A stretch of DNA of 35,122 nt. Source: JAMXLO01 sp041487355. GTDB taxonomy: Bacteria > Pseudomonadota > Alphaproteobacteria > Acetobacterales > Acetobacteraceae. Below, in pieces: positions 8,522 through 15,824 of this stretch. Both the position numbers and the translations under genes were made by a program. Position 1 is the first letter of the stretch. Every line of letters begins with the position of its first letter. Below the pieces are notes generated by a model. It saw only the letters and a program-made list of their open reading frames with translations, did no database searches and was not told the origin of the DNA. Where the stretch lies: contig JBGPND010000031.1 of the NCBI GenBank assembly GCA_041487355.1, positions 1-35,122 of the forward strand, in the 5' to 3' direction.

Positions 8522-10053
8522 CAGGCGCGCGCCTTCCACAGCTCGCGGAAGCGGGGAATCTGGTCGGGAATCCACTCGAAGCCGCGGACGTTGCCGCGCA
8601 ACGCGGCGTATTCCGCACCGAAGATCAGTGGCACCATCGGCAGGTCGGTCACGATCTGCTGCTGCGCCGCTCGGTACAGTCGCTTGCGTGTCCCGATATC
8701 GTAGGTGGTCCGCGCCTCTTCCAGCAGTGCATCCACCTTGTCGTTCCGGTACTTCATGGTGTTGGCGAAGCCCTTGCTGTCGAACAGGATGTAGAGCAGA
8801 CCGTCGGGATCGGCGCGCTGCGTCCAGCGCGTCGGCGTCATGTTGGTGGTGCCATCAACCACCCGCGCGTACCATTCGCTGGATGCGACTGGCTGCAGCG
8901 TCACCTTGATGCCGACCGCCGCGAATTGCTCCTGCAGCAACTGGTTGATCTGCTGGAATATGGCGACCTGCGGCGTGGAAAGCTGGTACTCGAAGCCGTT
9001 GGGATAGCCGGCCTCAGCCAGCAGCGCCTTCGCCTTCGCCGGGTCGTAGTCATACGACTTCACCGTCGGGTCGTACCACCACAGTCCCTCCGGCGTCGGG
9101 CTGTCGGAAACGTATCCCTGCCCTCGCATGGTGATCTCGTTCAGCCGCTTGCGGTCGATCGCGTGTGCGATTGCCTGGCGCAGTTTCGCATTGTCGAACG
9201 GCGGTGCGTTGACGTGCCATTGCAGGAAGTACCAGCGGCCGACCTTGATCGGCTTCAGCACGATGTCCGGTTTGCCCTCGATCGGCCGCACATCCGAAGC
9301 CGTGAGTTCGCCGACATAGTCCACCTCGCCGGTCAGCAGGCGCTGCACGCCGACAACAGAACCCGCCAGGTCGCGCACCACGATGCGGTCCAGATATGGC
9401 AGACCCTTCTCCCAGTAGTTCGGGTTCTTCTCCAGGACCACCTGACTGCCGCGCACCCACTCCTTCAGCACGAATGCGCCGGTGCCGACGGGATGCTCGG
9501 CAAACTCCTTGCCGAGTTTCTGCCATGACGTCGGCGAGACCATGAAGCCCGGCCGTTCGCCGAGCAGGCTGAAGATGGCGGGCGACGGCTTCGTCAGGTT
9601 GAAGGCGACGCGATGCGGATCGAGCACCTCCACCGACGCGATCACCGGGGCCAGCAGCTCGCGTTGCGGCGAATTCACCGTGGGGTCCAGGCGGCGGTCG
9701 ATGTTCCATTTGACGGCGTCGGCGTTGAATGGCGTGCCGTCGTGGAAGGTCACGCCTTGTTGCAACGTGAAGACGATGCGCTTGCCGTCCTGCGAGGTCT
9801 CCCAGCTTGCCGCCAGCTCCGGCTGGATCGAGAAGTCCGGCGCGTATTTCACCAGCGTATTGAACACCAGATAGAGCACGTGGCGCTCGGTGAACTGCAC
9901 CGAGTAGATCGGATCATACGTTTTGGCGTCCGACGCGAGGCCGACATTCAGCGTGCCGCCGTTCTGTGGAGTCTCCGCATGAGCCGCGTTGCCAAGCAGC
10001 AGGCTGCCGCCGAGCCCTGCGATCGCCTGTCGTCTCCCCAACTTCCAGGCCAT
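8521..10053 (-). CDS. ABC transporter substrate-binding protein, family 5 (peptide/nickel/opine type), Tat-type signal
   Basis: 510 residues. The start ATG at 10053 is preceded by GAGGAGGGGAGA, an excellent ribosome site, so the in-frame ATG at 10086 is rejected. The N-terminus has GRRQAIAG followed by a hydrophobic stretch and AHA cleavage site, consistent with twin-arginine export. The body shows family-5 features: GGTLNVGLASDAKTYDP, the FTLQQGVTFHDGTPFNADAVKW core motif, and the AIDRKRLNE/GQGYVSDSP region. Periplasmic receptor for the two permeases encoded just upstream. Family ligands include di- and oligopeptides, nickel, glutathione and plant-derived compounds, and the sequence does not identify which. 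Confidence 0.93.
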   Translation of the reverse strand: MAWKLGRRQAIAGLGGSLLLGNAAHAETPQNGGTLNVGLASDAKTYDPIYSVQFTERHVLYLVFNTLVKYAPDFSIQPELAASWETSQDGKRIVFTLQQGVTFHDGTPFNADAVKWNIDRRLDPTVNSPQRELLAPVIASVEVLDPHRVAFNLTKPSPAIFSLLGERPGFMVSPTSWQKLGKEFAEHPVGTGAFVLKEWVRGSQVVLEKNPNYWEKGLPYLDRIVVRDLAGSVVGVQRLLTGEVDYVGELTASDVRPIEGKPDIVLKPIKVGRWYFLQWHVNAPPFDNAKLRQAIAHAIDRKRLNEITMRGQGYVSDSPTPEGLWWYDPTVKSYDYDPAKAKALLAEAGYPNGFEYQLSTPQVAIFQQINQLLQEQFAAVGIKVTLQPVASSEWYARVVDGTTNMTPTRWTQRADPDGLLYILFDSKGFANTMKYRNDKVDALLEEARTTYDIGTRKRLYRAAQQQIVTDLPMVPLIFGAEYAALRGNVRGFEWIPDQIPRFRELWKARA

Positions 10054-10069
10054 TCTCCCCTCCTCTTCG

Positions 10070-10846
10070 TTATTTGAATGATGCACCGATCACGTAGAAC
10101 CCCATGACGGTGAACGTCACGGCGGCGCCCGGTGCCAGGCTCATCAGCGGGTTGATTGCCAGATAATCGTAGCCGGATCGGACCATCCCGCCCCAGTCCG
10201 CTGCCGGCGGCGGAATGCCAAGGCCGAGAAAGCTCAGGCTGGCCGAGGTGAAGATCGCGAACGACACGCTGATTGCGAACTGCGCCGCCACCACCGGCAG
10301 GACGCTCGGCCAGACATGGCGCCGGATGATCCAGCCCTGGCTGCCGCCGACGGCGCGCGCCGCCTCGACGAACACGGTTTCCCGGACTGCCAGCGTCTGC
10401 CCGCGCACCAGCCGCGCGATGGCCGGCCACATGACGAAGCCGAGCACCAGCACAAGGTTGCGCACGCTGGGTCCGATCATCACGGTGATGATCAGTGCAA
10501 GGACGAGCCCCGGCAGGGCGATGAACAGGTCGATCAGTGCGACAAGCACAAAGTCGAGTCGTCCACGGAAATACCCGGCGATCAGGCCGATCGGCACGCC
10601 GATCACCATCCCCACCATGGCGGCGCCAAATCCGATCGCGAGGGACGTGCGCGCGCCATGGATCACGCGACTGAGGATGTCGCGGCCGAGATCGTCGGTG
10701 CCCAGCGGATGCGCGCGCGACGGCAGGTCCAGCATGTCGACGCCCGAGCGATACGGATCGTGCGGCGCCAATTCAGGCGCCAGCAGCGCGAGGGTCACCA
10801 CTGTCGCGATGACGAGGAAACCGATCCACAGCCCTGGTCGTGTCAT
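10070..10846 (-). CDS. ABC transporter permease, DppC/OppC-like
   Basis: 258 residues from the ATG at 10846, overlapping the DppB-like stop by four bases (ATGA). The start opens with a transmembrane helix (LWIGFLVIATVVTLALLAP), then LAPHDPYR and HPLGTDDLGRDILSRVIHGAR, the DppC hallmark. The permease core has the EAARAVGGSQGWIIRRHVWP coupling (EAA) loop. The ORF is open far upstream in frame, but that is antisense shadow of the neighbouring genes. It forms a heterodimeric channel with the DppB-like protein and sits 16 bp before the binding-protein gene. Confidence 0.93.
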   Translation of the reverse strand: MTRPGLWIGFLVIATVVTLALLAPELAPHDPYRSGVDMLDLPSRAHPLGTDDLGRDILSRVIHGARTSLAIGFGAAMVGMVIGVPIGLIAGYFRGRLDFVLVALIDLFIALPGLVLALIITVMIGPSVRNLVLVLGFVMWPAIARLVRGQTLAVRETVFVEAARAVGGSQGWIIRRHVWPSVLPVVAAQFAISVSFAIFTSASLSFLGLGIPPPAADWGGMVRSGYDYLAINPLMSLAPGAAVTFTVMGFYVIGASFK

Positions 10847-11784
10847 GCGTCGAACCGGATCTGCGGATTGGCGATGGTGTAGGCGATGTCGGCCAGCAGG
10901 TTCATCAGCACCACGCCGATCACGATCAGCATGCCGATCGCCAGCATCACCGGGAAGTCGCGGCCCTCGATCGCCGCGACGAACAGCCGGCCGGTGCCGG
11001 GCATGGAGAATATCGTCTCGGTCACCACGGCGCCGCCGGTGAGCTGGCCGGTGGAGATGCCGACGAAGGTGATCACCGGCAGGATCGCGTTCGGCATGGC
11101 ATGGCGGAACGCCACCCGCCACTCGCCCAGCCCCTTGGCCTGCGCCACGCGGATGAACATGCGCTGCACCACATCGCGGAACTCGGCGCGATACACGATG
11201 CTGAACACGCCGAAATAGTACGACGACAGGGTGAGCACCGGCATGATCATGTGCCGCAGATGCAGCAGCACGCCTTCGGACCACGGCACCCAGCCGGTGG
11301 ATGGCAGCCAGCCGAGCACGACGGAAAACAGGAAGATCAGCGATATCCCCAGCATGAAGTTCGGCACGGTGATGCCGACCAGGTTCACCGCCGTCGTAGC
11401 CCGGGTAATCAGCCACCGCGCGGCGGGAATCGTGTTCAGCACCACGGCGAGCGAGGTCGCCAGCAGGATGGACCAGAAGCTCAGCTCCAGCGTCACCGGG
11501 ATGCAGACGGCGATCGCCTTCGCCACACTCTGCTGGGTGGTGTAGGAGCGGCCGAGATCGCCTTGCAACGCCGCACCCAGCCAGTACGCGTATTGCACGA
11601 CGACGGGCTGATCGAAACCGTATTTCGCATTCAGCGCCGCGACCGCCTGCGGGCTCGCGTCCTGTCCCAGCATCATCACCGCCGGACTGCCGAGCAGGAA
11701 GGTGACCGAGAAGTACAGCAGGGCGGAGACCAGCAACGCAGTCGGGATCATCATGAGCGCGCGTCTGACGATGAGCCTGAGCAT
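10843..11784 (-). CDS. ABC transporter permease, DppB/OppB-like
   Basis: 313 residues from the ATG at 11784 (MLRLIVRRALMMIPTALLVS, the standard DppB start). The longer frame to 11952 crosses the divergent promoter and is rejected. Features: an N-terminal helix, the periplasmic loop with LGQDASPQAVAALNAKYGFD, GDLGRSYTTQQSV, and the EAA-type loop VAQAKGLGEWRVAFRHAMPN. It ends in NPQIRFDA, as many DppB proteins do. First gene of a four-gene minus-strand operon (permease, permease, binding protein, aldo/keto reductase). No DppD/DppF ATPase gene is present in the window. Confidence 0.93.
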   Translation of the reverse strand: MLRLIVRRALMMIPTALLVSALLYFSVTFLLGSPAVMMLGQDASPQAVAALNAKYGFDQPVVVQYAYWLGAALQGDLGRSYTTQQSVAKAIAVCIPVTLELSFWSILLATSLAVVLNTIPAARWLITRATTAVNLVGITVPNFMLGISLIFLFSVVLGWLPSTGWVPWSEGVLLHLRHMIMPVLTLSSYYFGVFSIVYRAEFRDVVQRMFIRVAQAKGLGEWRVAFRHAMPNAILPVITFVGISTGQLTGGAVVTETIFSMPGTGRLFVAAIEGRDFPVMLAIGMLIVIGVVLMNLLADIAYTIANPQIRFDA

Positions 11785-11861
11785 GCGGGGCACCGGAGCG
11801 GGAAGGGCGGTCAGCAGATCGGCAGCAGCCGCAACTTGCAAGCCGGCAGCCTTGGCAGATA

Positions 11862-11871
11862 TGGTATACCA
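11862..11871. promoter_or_regulatory. Perfect palindrome TGGTATACCA, likely GntR-family operator in a divergent promoter
   Basis: The 127-bp gap between dppB-like (start 11784, leftward) and the monooxygenase (start 11912, rightward) contains TGGTATACCA. A plausible rightward promoter overlaps it: TTGCAA at 11836-11841 and TATGGT at 11860-11865, with an 18-base spacer, so the operator would cover the -10. Palindromes of this TGGT-ACCA kind are established targets of GntR/FadR-type regulators, and a GntR/FCD-like gene lies at 12966-13778. That this regulator binds here is inference. No second copy was seen in the window. Confidence 0.55.
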
Positions 11872-11911
11872 AATGCGCCGATGCCCGATAGGGGGCAGGA
11901 AGGAGAAGCCG

Positions 11912-13090
11912 ATGCGCTTCGGGTATTTCCATAACCCGCACGATGTCACCAAGCAGCGCGACTATGGTGAACTGCTGGACGAGCTGCGCGAGCTGGCGAC
12001 GATCTGTGATAGGACGGGCTTCGATACGTTCTGGCTGCCCGAGCATCATTTCAGCGTCTGGGGGCGCGAGCTGCTGCCGAATCCGCTGCTGATGGCGGCG
12101 GACCTTGCGGCAAGGACGCAGCGCATCCGCATTGGACTCGGCGCCGCGATCATCACGTTCTGGCATCCGCTGCGTGCCGCCGAGGACATCGCTCTGTTGG
12201 ATCACCTGACGGGCGGGCGGCTGGAAGTCGGTGTGGGGCGCGGCAATTACGGGCTGGAGGCCACGAACCTCAACCCGATCGCCGATCCCAACAACCCGGC
12301 GATGAACCTCAAGGTGTTCGACGAGGCGGTGTCGGTGCTGAAGGCTGCGCTCGGGCAGGAGCGCTTCGCGTTCAAGGGCGATATCTACCAGTACCCCGCA
12401 CCGGGCTTCCGCGCGGATCGTGCGCATTCGGTGGATGATCCGGCCTATATCGATCCGGAGACGAAGGAGCTGGTGAAGCTGTCGATCTTCCCGCGGGCGC
12501 GGCAGAAGCCGCTGCCGCCGCTGTGGCAGATGGTGAACTCGCTCGATTCGATCCGCCACGCCGCGCGGCAGGACATGGGCATCGTGATGTGGCGCCCCGG
12601 CGTCGCGTCCCTAAAGGAACGGCTGCGGGTCTATCGCGAGGCGGTGAAGCAGGCGACCGGCAAGGACCAGCCGATCGGCGCGCGCACGGCGATCATGCGC
12701 GACACGTTCGTCGCGCCTTCGGAAGCCGACGCATTCCGCATCGCCGGCGGGCCGCTGATGGACTCGCTGAATTTCTCCAACTGGCGCGGCCCGAGCATCT
12801 ACCTCGATCCAGACGAGACACTCGCGCCGGAACAGGAAGCGGCGCTGAAGCAGCACCTGACCTATGAGTTCGTCCGCGACCGCAGCATCTATTTCGGCCC
12901 GCCAGAGCATGTCGTCGCGAAGGTCGAGCAGCTCCATCGCGAGACCGGCATCGAAGGCGTCATCTTCAAGTGTTCCTGGCCTGGCCTGGCGCATGAGCAC
13001 TGCCGCGACAGCGTCCGTCGCCTCGGCGAGGAGGTGTTGCCCGTGCTGCATGAGCGGTTCGCCCAGCCGCCCGCGCAGGCGGCGGAGTGA
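11912..13090 (+). CDS. LLM-class flavin-dependent oxidoreductase (bacterial luciferase-like monooxygenase)
   Basis: 392 residues. The ATG at 11912 has AGGAGAAGCC just upstream and yields the expected MRFGYFHNPHDV start; the longer frame to 11702 is rejected. Luciferase-like features: FDTFWLPEHHFSVWG near residue 38, RIRIGLGAAIITFWHPLRAAED, and LDHLTGGRLEVGVGRGNYGLE. The protein is a TIM barrel that binds reduced FMN and typically needs a separate flavin reductase, none of which is seen here. Divergent from the dipeptide-type importer, so it may oxidise an imported substrate (inference). Its last 125 bases overlap the convergent GntR gene. Confidence 0.9.
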   Translation: MRFGYFHNPHDVTKQRDYGELLDELRELATICDRTGFDTFWLPEHHFSVWGRELLPNPLLMAADLAARTQRIRIGLGAAIITFWHPLRAAEDIALLDHLTGGRLEVGVGRGNYGLEATNLNPIADPNNPAMNLKVFDEAVSVLKAALGQERFAFKGDIYQYPAPGFRADRAHSVDDPAYIDPETKELVKLSIFPRARQKPLPPLWQMVNSLDSIRHAARQDMGIVMWRPGVASLKERLRVYREAVKQATGKDQPIGARTAIMRDTFVAPSEADAFRIAGGPLMDSLNFSNWRGPSIYLDPDETLAPEQEAALKQHLTYEFVRDRSIYFGPPEHVVAKVEQLHRETGIEGVIFKCSWPGLAHEHCRDSVRRLGEEVLPVLHERFAQPPAQAAE

Positions 13091-13778
13091 CGCTCGTCTC
13101 GGCCAGCACCTGCAACGCAAAACGGGCGGAACGGGCAACGAATGCCTCGCAACGCTTCGCCATCAGCTCCGCATCGCGCGCCGCAGCCGCTTGCTGGATG
13201 CCGCGCAGCAGCTTCGCCGTGCGCGCCTCGCGCTCCGGCGTGGCGCGGTCGGTGGTGAGCAGCCGCAGATAGGTGATCCGGGCGTGCAGCGTGTTCAGGA
13301 ACCGCCGTGCCACCTCGTTACCGCTGCCGCGCAGCAGCACGTCGTAGAACGCGCCAAGCGCCGCGACATAGTCTCCCGCGGCGGACCGCGCGACCGCGTC
13401 TGCCACCCGGTCCGCCGCCGCTGCCAATACCTCCTGCTCTGCCGAGCCGGCGCGTGCGACGAACAGACGCGCCATGGCGGATTCCAGTGCGGCCCGCATT
13501 TCATAGATCTGCCGCGCCTCGTAGGCCGAGACCGCAGCCACCGACAGCACGCCGCGCGGGCTGCGCTCGACCAGGCCCTCGGTGCCCAGATGCTGCAAGG
13601 CCGCGCGAACGCAGGTCCGGCTCACGCCTTCCTGCCTCGCCAGGTCGCGCTCGACCAGCCGCTCGCCGGGCTTGAGGCGAAGTTGCAGGATGGCGTCACG
13701 CAGCCGCTGCGTGGTGAGCTCGGTCAGGGTCGGCGCATCGCGCGCGACCGGATAGCCGCGGGCCGGACTTCCCTCCAC
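12966..13778 (-). CDS. GntR-family transcriptional regulator with degenerate FCD-type ligand domain
   Basis: About 270 residues if started at the GTG at 13778 (CGGAG lies upstream); no ATG is available before the DNA-binding domain. The winged helix spans roughly residues 10-75 (LTTQRLRDAILQLRLKPGER, VSRTCVRAALQHLGTEGLVE). It is followed by an all-helical FCD-like domain to about residue 225. The usual FCD metal ligands look substituted: the FH position reads AFYDVLL, and the later histidines are replaced in LLRGIQQAAAARD and CEAFVAR. The last 40-50 residues are low-complexity and antisense to the monooxygenase 3' end. The stop may have drifted downstream. It is divergent from the hydrolase gene at 13859. 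Confidence 0.82.
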   Translation of the reverse strand: MEGSPARGYPVARDAPTLTELTTQRLRDAILQLRLKPGERLVERDLARQEGVSRTCVRAALQHLGTEGLVERSPRGVLSVAAVSAYEARQIYEMRAALESAMARLFVARAGSAEQEVLAAAADRVADAVARSAAGDYVAALGAFYDVLLRGSGNEVARRFLNTLHARITYLRLLTTDRATPEREARTAKLLRGIQQAAAARDAELMAKRCEAFVARSARFALQVLAETSVTPPPARAAGRTAHAARATPPRRGDGRCRGSAHAPGQARNT

Positions 13779-13858
13779 CGAGATGCTCCGCTGACGGAAT
13801 TCGATGCCCGTCGTAAGACACCGGGCAGCAGGCACGCAAGCTGAAGGGAGCCACCCCA

Positions 13859-14650
13859 ATGTCCGACAAGCAGATCGCGCGCGATGACGCTCCGGCGCTG
13901 TTCTATCAGGATGCGGGACAGGGCCCGGCCGTGATGCTGATCCATGGGGTCGGTGCCGACGCGTCAAGCTGGGATCCGATCGCCGCCTCGCTGGCAGATG
14001 GTTTTCGCGTGCTGCGGCTCGACCTGCGCGGCCACGGCCGCTCGGGCCACATCGAAGGCGACTGCGCGCTGGACGACTTCGTGCATGACGTGATCGATGT
14101 GCTGGATGATGCAGGCATCGCGCAGGCCCACATCGTCGGCTTCTCGCTGGGCGGGATGATCGCCCAGGCGCTCGCATTGCAGCATCCGGATCGGGTCGAT
14201 CGCCTCGTGCTGCTGAGCGCGGTTGCCGGGCGCAGCGCGGAAGAGCGCGAAAGAGTCAGGCAGCGGCTGGAAATCCTGCGCACCCAGGGCATCGAGGCGA
14301 TCACCGGCGCCGCGCAGGAACGCTGGTTCACGCCCGGCTTCATCGAACGGCATCCCGATCTGGTGCGGACCCGCATGGCGCAGTTGAAGCAAAATCGTGC
14401 GGCGTCATATGGCGCCGCCTACACGGTGTTTTCCCTGAGCGACCTCGGCGAGAAGCTCCACGCGATTCGCCACAGGACGCTGGTCGCGACCGGCGAGCAT
14501 GACGTGGGGTCGAACACCCGCATGGCCAGCTTCATGCACGAACAAATCCAGGATTCGACGCTGCATATCCTGCCCGGGCTGCGCCACTCGGTCCTGGTGG
14601 AGGCCCCGGACCGCGTCACCTCACTGCTGCGCGAGTTCCTCGCAGGCTGA
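13859..14650 (+). CDS. Alpha/beta-fold hydrolase
   Basis: 263 residues, ATG at 13859 after GAAGGGAGCC. Features: the oxyanion motif LIHGVGADASSWD, RLDLRGHGRSG, nucleophile Ser in VGFSLGGMIA, acid Asp in ATGEHDVGS, and His in GLRHSVLVEAP. The catalytic triad is therefore complete. It resembles 3-oxoadipate enol-lactonase/non-haem-peroxidase-like hydrolases. Divergent from the GntR-type gene with an 80-bp gap, the usual layout for a regulator and its target, so local control is likely. The substrate is unknown; its position beside an extensively decayed amidohydrolase/ABC island suggests catabolism of a small organic acid or ester. Confidence 0.9.
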   Translation: MSDKQIARDDAPALFYQDAGQGPAVMLIHGVGADASSWDPIAASLADGFRVLRLDLRGHGRSGHIEGDCALDDFVHDVIDVLDDAGIAQAHIVGFSLGGMIAQALALQHPDRVDRLVLLSAVAGRSAEERERVRQRLEILRTQGIEAITGAAQERWFTPGFIERHPDLVRTRMAQLKQNRAASYGAAYTVFSLSDLGEKLHAIRHRTLVATGEHDVGSNTRMASFMHEQIQDSTLHILPGLRHSVLVEAPDRVTSLLREFLAG

Positions 14651-14727
14651 CCCGCGTCGGGTGATGCGGCCCGGTCCGGCCTGTATGGTGTCGGCGGAAA
14701 CCACTGCGCCCCGACGCAAGAGGGAAC

Positions 14728-15069
14728 ATGGGAGGAACCACCACCGCCGTCCGGTAGGCCGGCGTCCGGACCACGCGAGGAACCGCCCACGGCACGACCG
14801 GCGTGCAGCGCTGGCTCGACCGCCAGTTCGTGCGCGTCGCCGTGCTGCCGACCACCGTGATGCTGCTGCTGAACATCGATTTGCAGTGGATCGGCAGCCA
14901 CATCGTCTGACTCGGCCGGCCGGACACCGCGCTGATCTCGGTCATGGTGGTGAACCTCTGGCAGAACGCGCCCTATGTCGCGGTGCTGCTGCTCGCGGGG
15001 CTGCGCTCGCTGCCGAGCGAACCGGTGGAGGCCGCGTCGACAACCCGCTGGAAACCTATCCCCGCCTGA
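14728..15069 (+). pseudogene. Remnant of a MalF/UgpA-like sugar ABC permease
   Basis: One frame from the ATG at 14728 reads through stops at 14755 (TAG) and 14908 (TGA) and still spells permease sequence. An N-terminal helix portion (RQFVRVAVLPTTVMLLLNI) is followed directly by the late segment VMVVNLWQNAPYVAVLLLAG and LRSLPSEPVEAA, the start of the EAA coupling loop. A real permease has several helices between these parts and about 90 residues after them, so both the interior and the C-terminus are gone. The start lies downstream of a plausible AGAGGGAAC ribosome site. At about 15036 another frame takes over (see next entry). Confidence 0.8.
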
Positions 15070-15086
15070 AGGAGAGCGTGCAATGA
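15036..15086 (+). other. Tail-like coding remnant (16 codons) ending on the amidohydrolase start
   Basis: In the frame offset from the permease remnant, VDNPLETYPRLKESVQ is followed by TGA at 15084-15086. That stop overlaps the ATG at 15083, and AAGGAGAGC gives the ribosome site. This looks like the preserved last codons of a gene once translationally coupled to the amidohydrolase, joined to the permease fragment by a deletion near 15030. I do not recognise the family. It may also be chance. Confidence 0.35.
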
Positions 15087-15611
15087 ACGCACCCGTCGAC
15101 GTCCTGGAGCGGCGCAGCGAGGCCGAAACGAAGCTCGGCATCATCGATTGCGACATCCATCCCTACATGAAGTCGCCGCGTGCGCCGGATGCCTACAACA
15201 TCGCCTATGGCGTGCTGGAACCGTTGCTGGGTGGCAACACCTCGCGCAACCTGGACGAAGCGGCCGCGCTCTGCTCCGCCATGAACGACTGGCAGACGCA
15301 CGAATTCGTGGAGCTCGAGCCGCGGCTGCGTGGCTCGATCCTGGTGCCGCGGGACGATCCCGAGGCGTCCGTCAAGGAGTATCGAGAAGCGCGCCGGCGG
15401 CTGGCCGGAGTTCTATATAGAGGACCACCACGTGCTGGTGCACTTGATGCAGAACCAGGCCGCCAGCCTGATCCTGGAAGGCGTGTTCGAGGCGTTCCCG
15501 AAACTGAAGATCGTGCTGATCGAGGGCGGCTTCGCGTGGGCGCCGTCGCTCGGCTGGCGGCTCGATGCGCGCTGGGCGAAGATACGCGACGAGGTACCGC
15601 AGGCGAAGCAA
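15083..15611 (+). pseudogene. Amidohydrolase-2 family protein, internally deleted and frameshifted
   Basis: Starts well: ATG at 15083 after AAGGAGAGC, then KLGIIDCDIHPYMKSP, the amidohydrolase metal-binding beginning. It jumps from SPRAPDAYN to IAYGVLEPLLGGNTSRN, missing the segment that normally separates these parts. After the LRGSILVPRDDPEASVKEY region the frame breaks near 15395 and continues in the next frame as EFYIEDHHVLVHLMQNQAA, LILEGVFEAFPKLKIVLIEGG and WAPSLGWRLDARWAKIRDEV. This skips the part containing the middle metal/catalytic residues. It then runs into a palindromic repeat at about 15603 and the C-terminal quarter is absent. The gene cannot make an active enzyme. Apparent continuation into the next gene's frame is accidental. 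Confidence 0.85.
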
Positions 15612-15695
15612 TCCCGAGCCAATTGCGCACCCTCATCGGGCTTGCTTGGCCGGGTCGAGCCCGACCACCGCTTCGCTCCTCGCAATGACAGGGGC
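15603..15695. repeat. Degraded copy of the CATTGCGAG palindromic repeat
   Basis: GCGAAGCAATCCC at 15603 and CTTCGCTCCTCGCAATGACA at 15671-15690 match the inner left and the right arm of the repeat at 6675-6754. The middle (15616-15670) is diverged. The left edge coincides with the point where the amidohydrolase reading is lost, so insertion of or recombination at this repeat probably produced the 3' truncation. Confidence 0.7.
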
Positions 15696-15824
15696 ATAAG
15701 GCGTTCAGCGCTGTTGGTCCGTGGCCGGGCCATGACCGCTCAACTTGGCCAAGCGGCCGACTCATGCAAGTCTTCCCGCGAGAAACCGTTCCACAACAAC
15801 GGGAACGGAGGGAAGGAGACAGTC

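Noticed and set aside
10070..12559. An 829-residue minus-strand frame across the permease genes and the monooxygenase.
   Set aside because: Only the last 258 codons resemble a protein (DppC-like, start at 10846). The rest is antisense shadow in GC-rich DNA where stops are rare.
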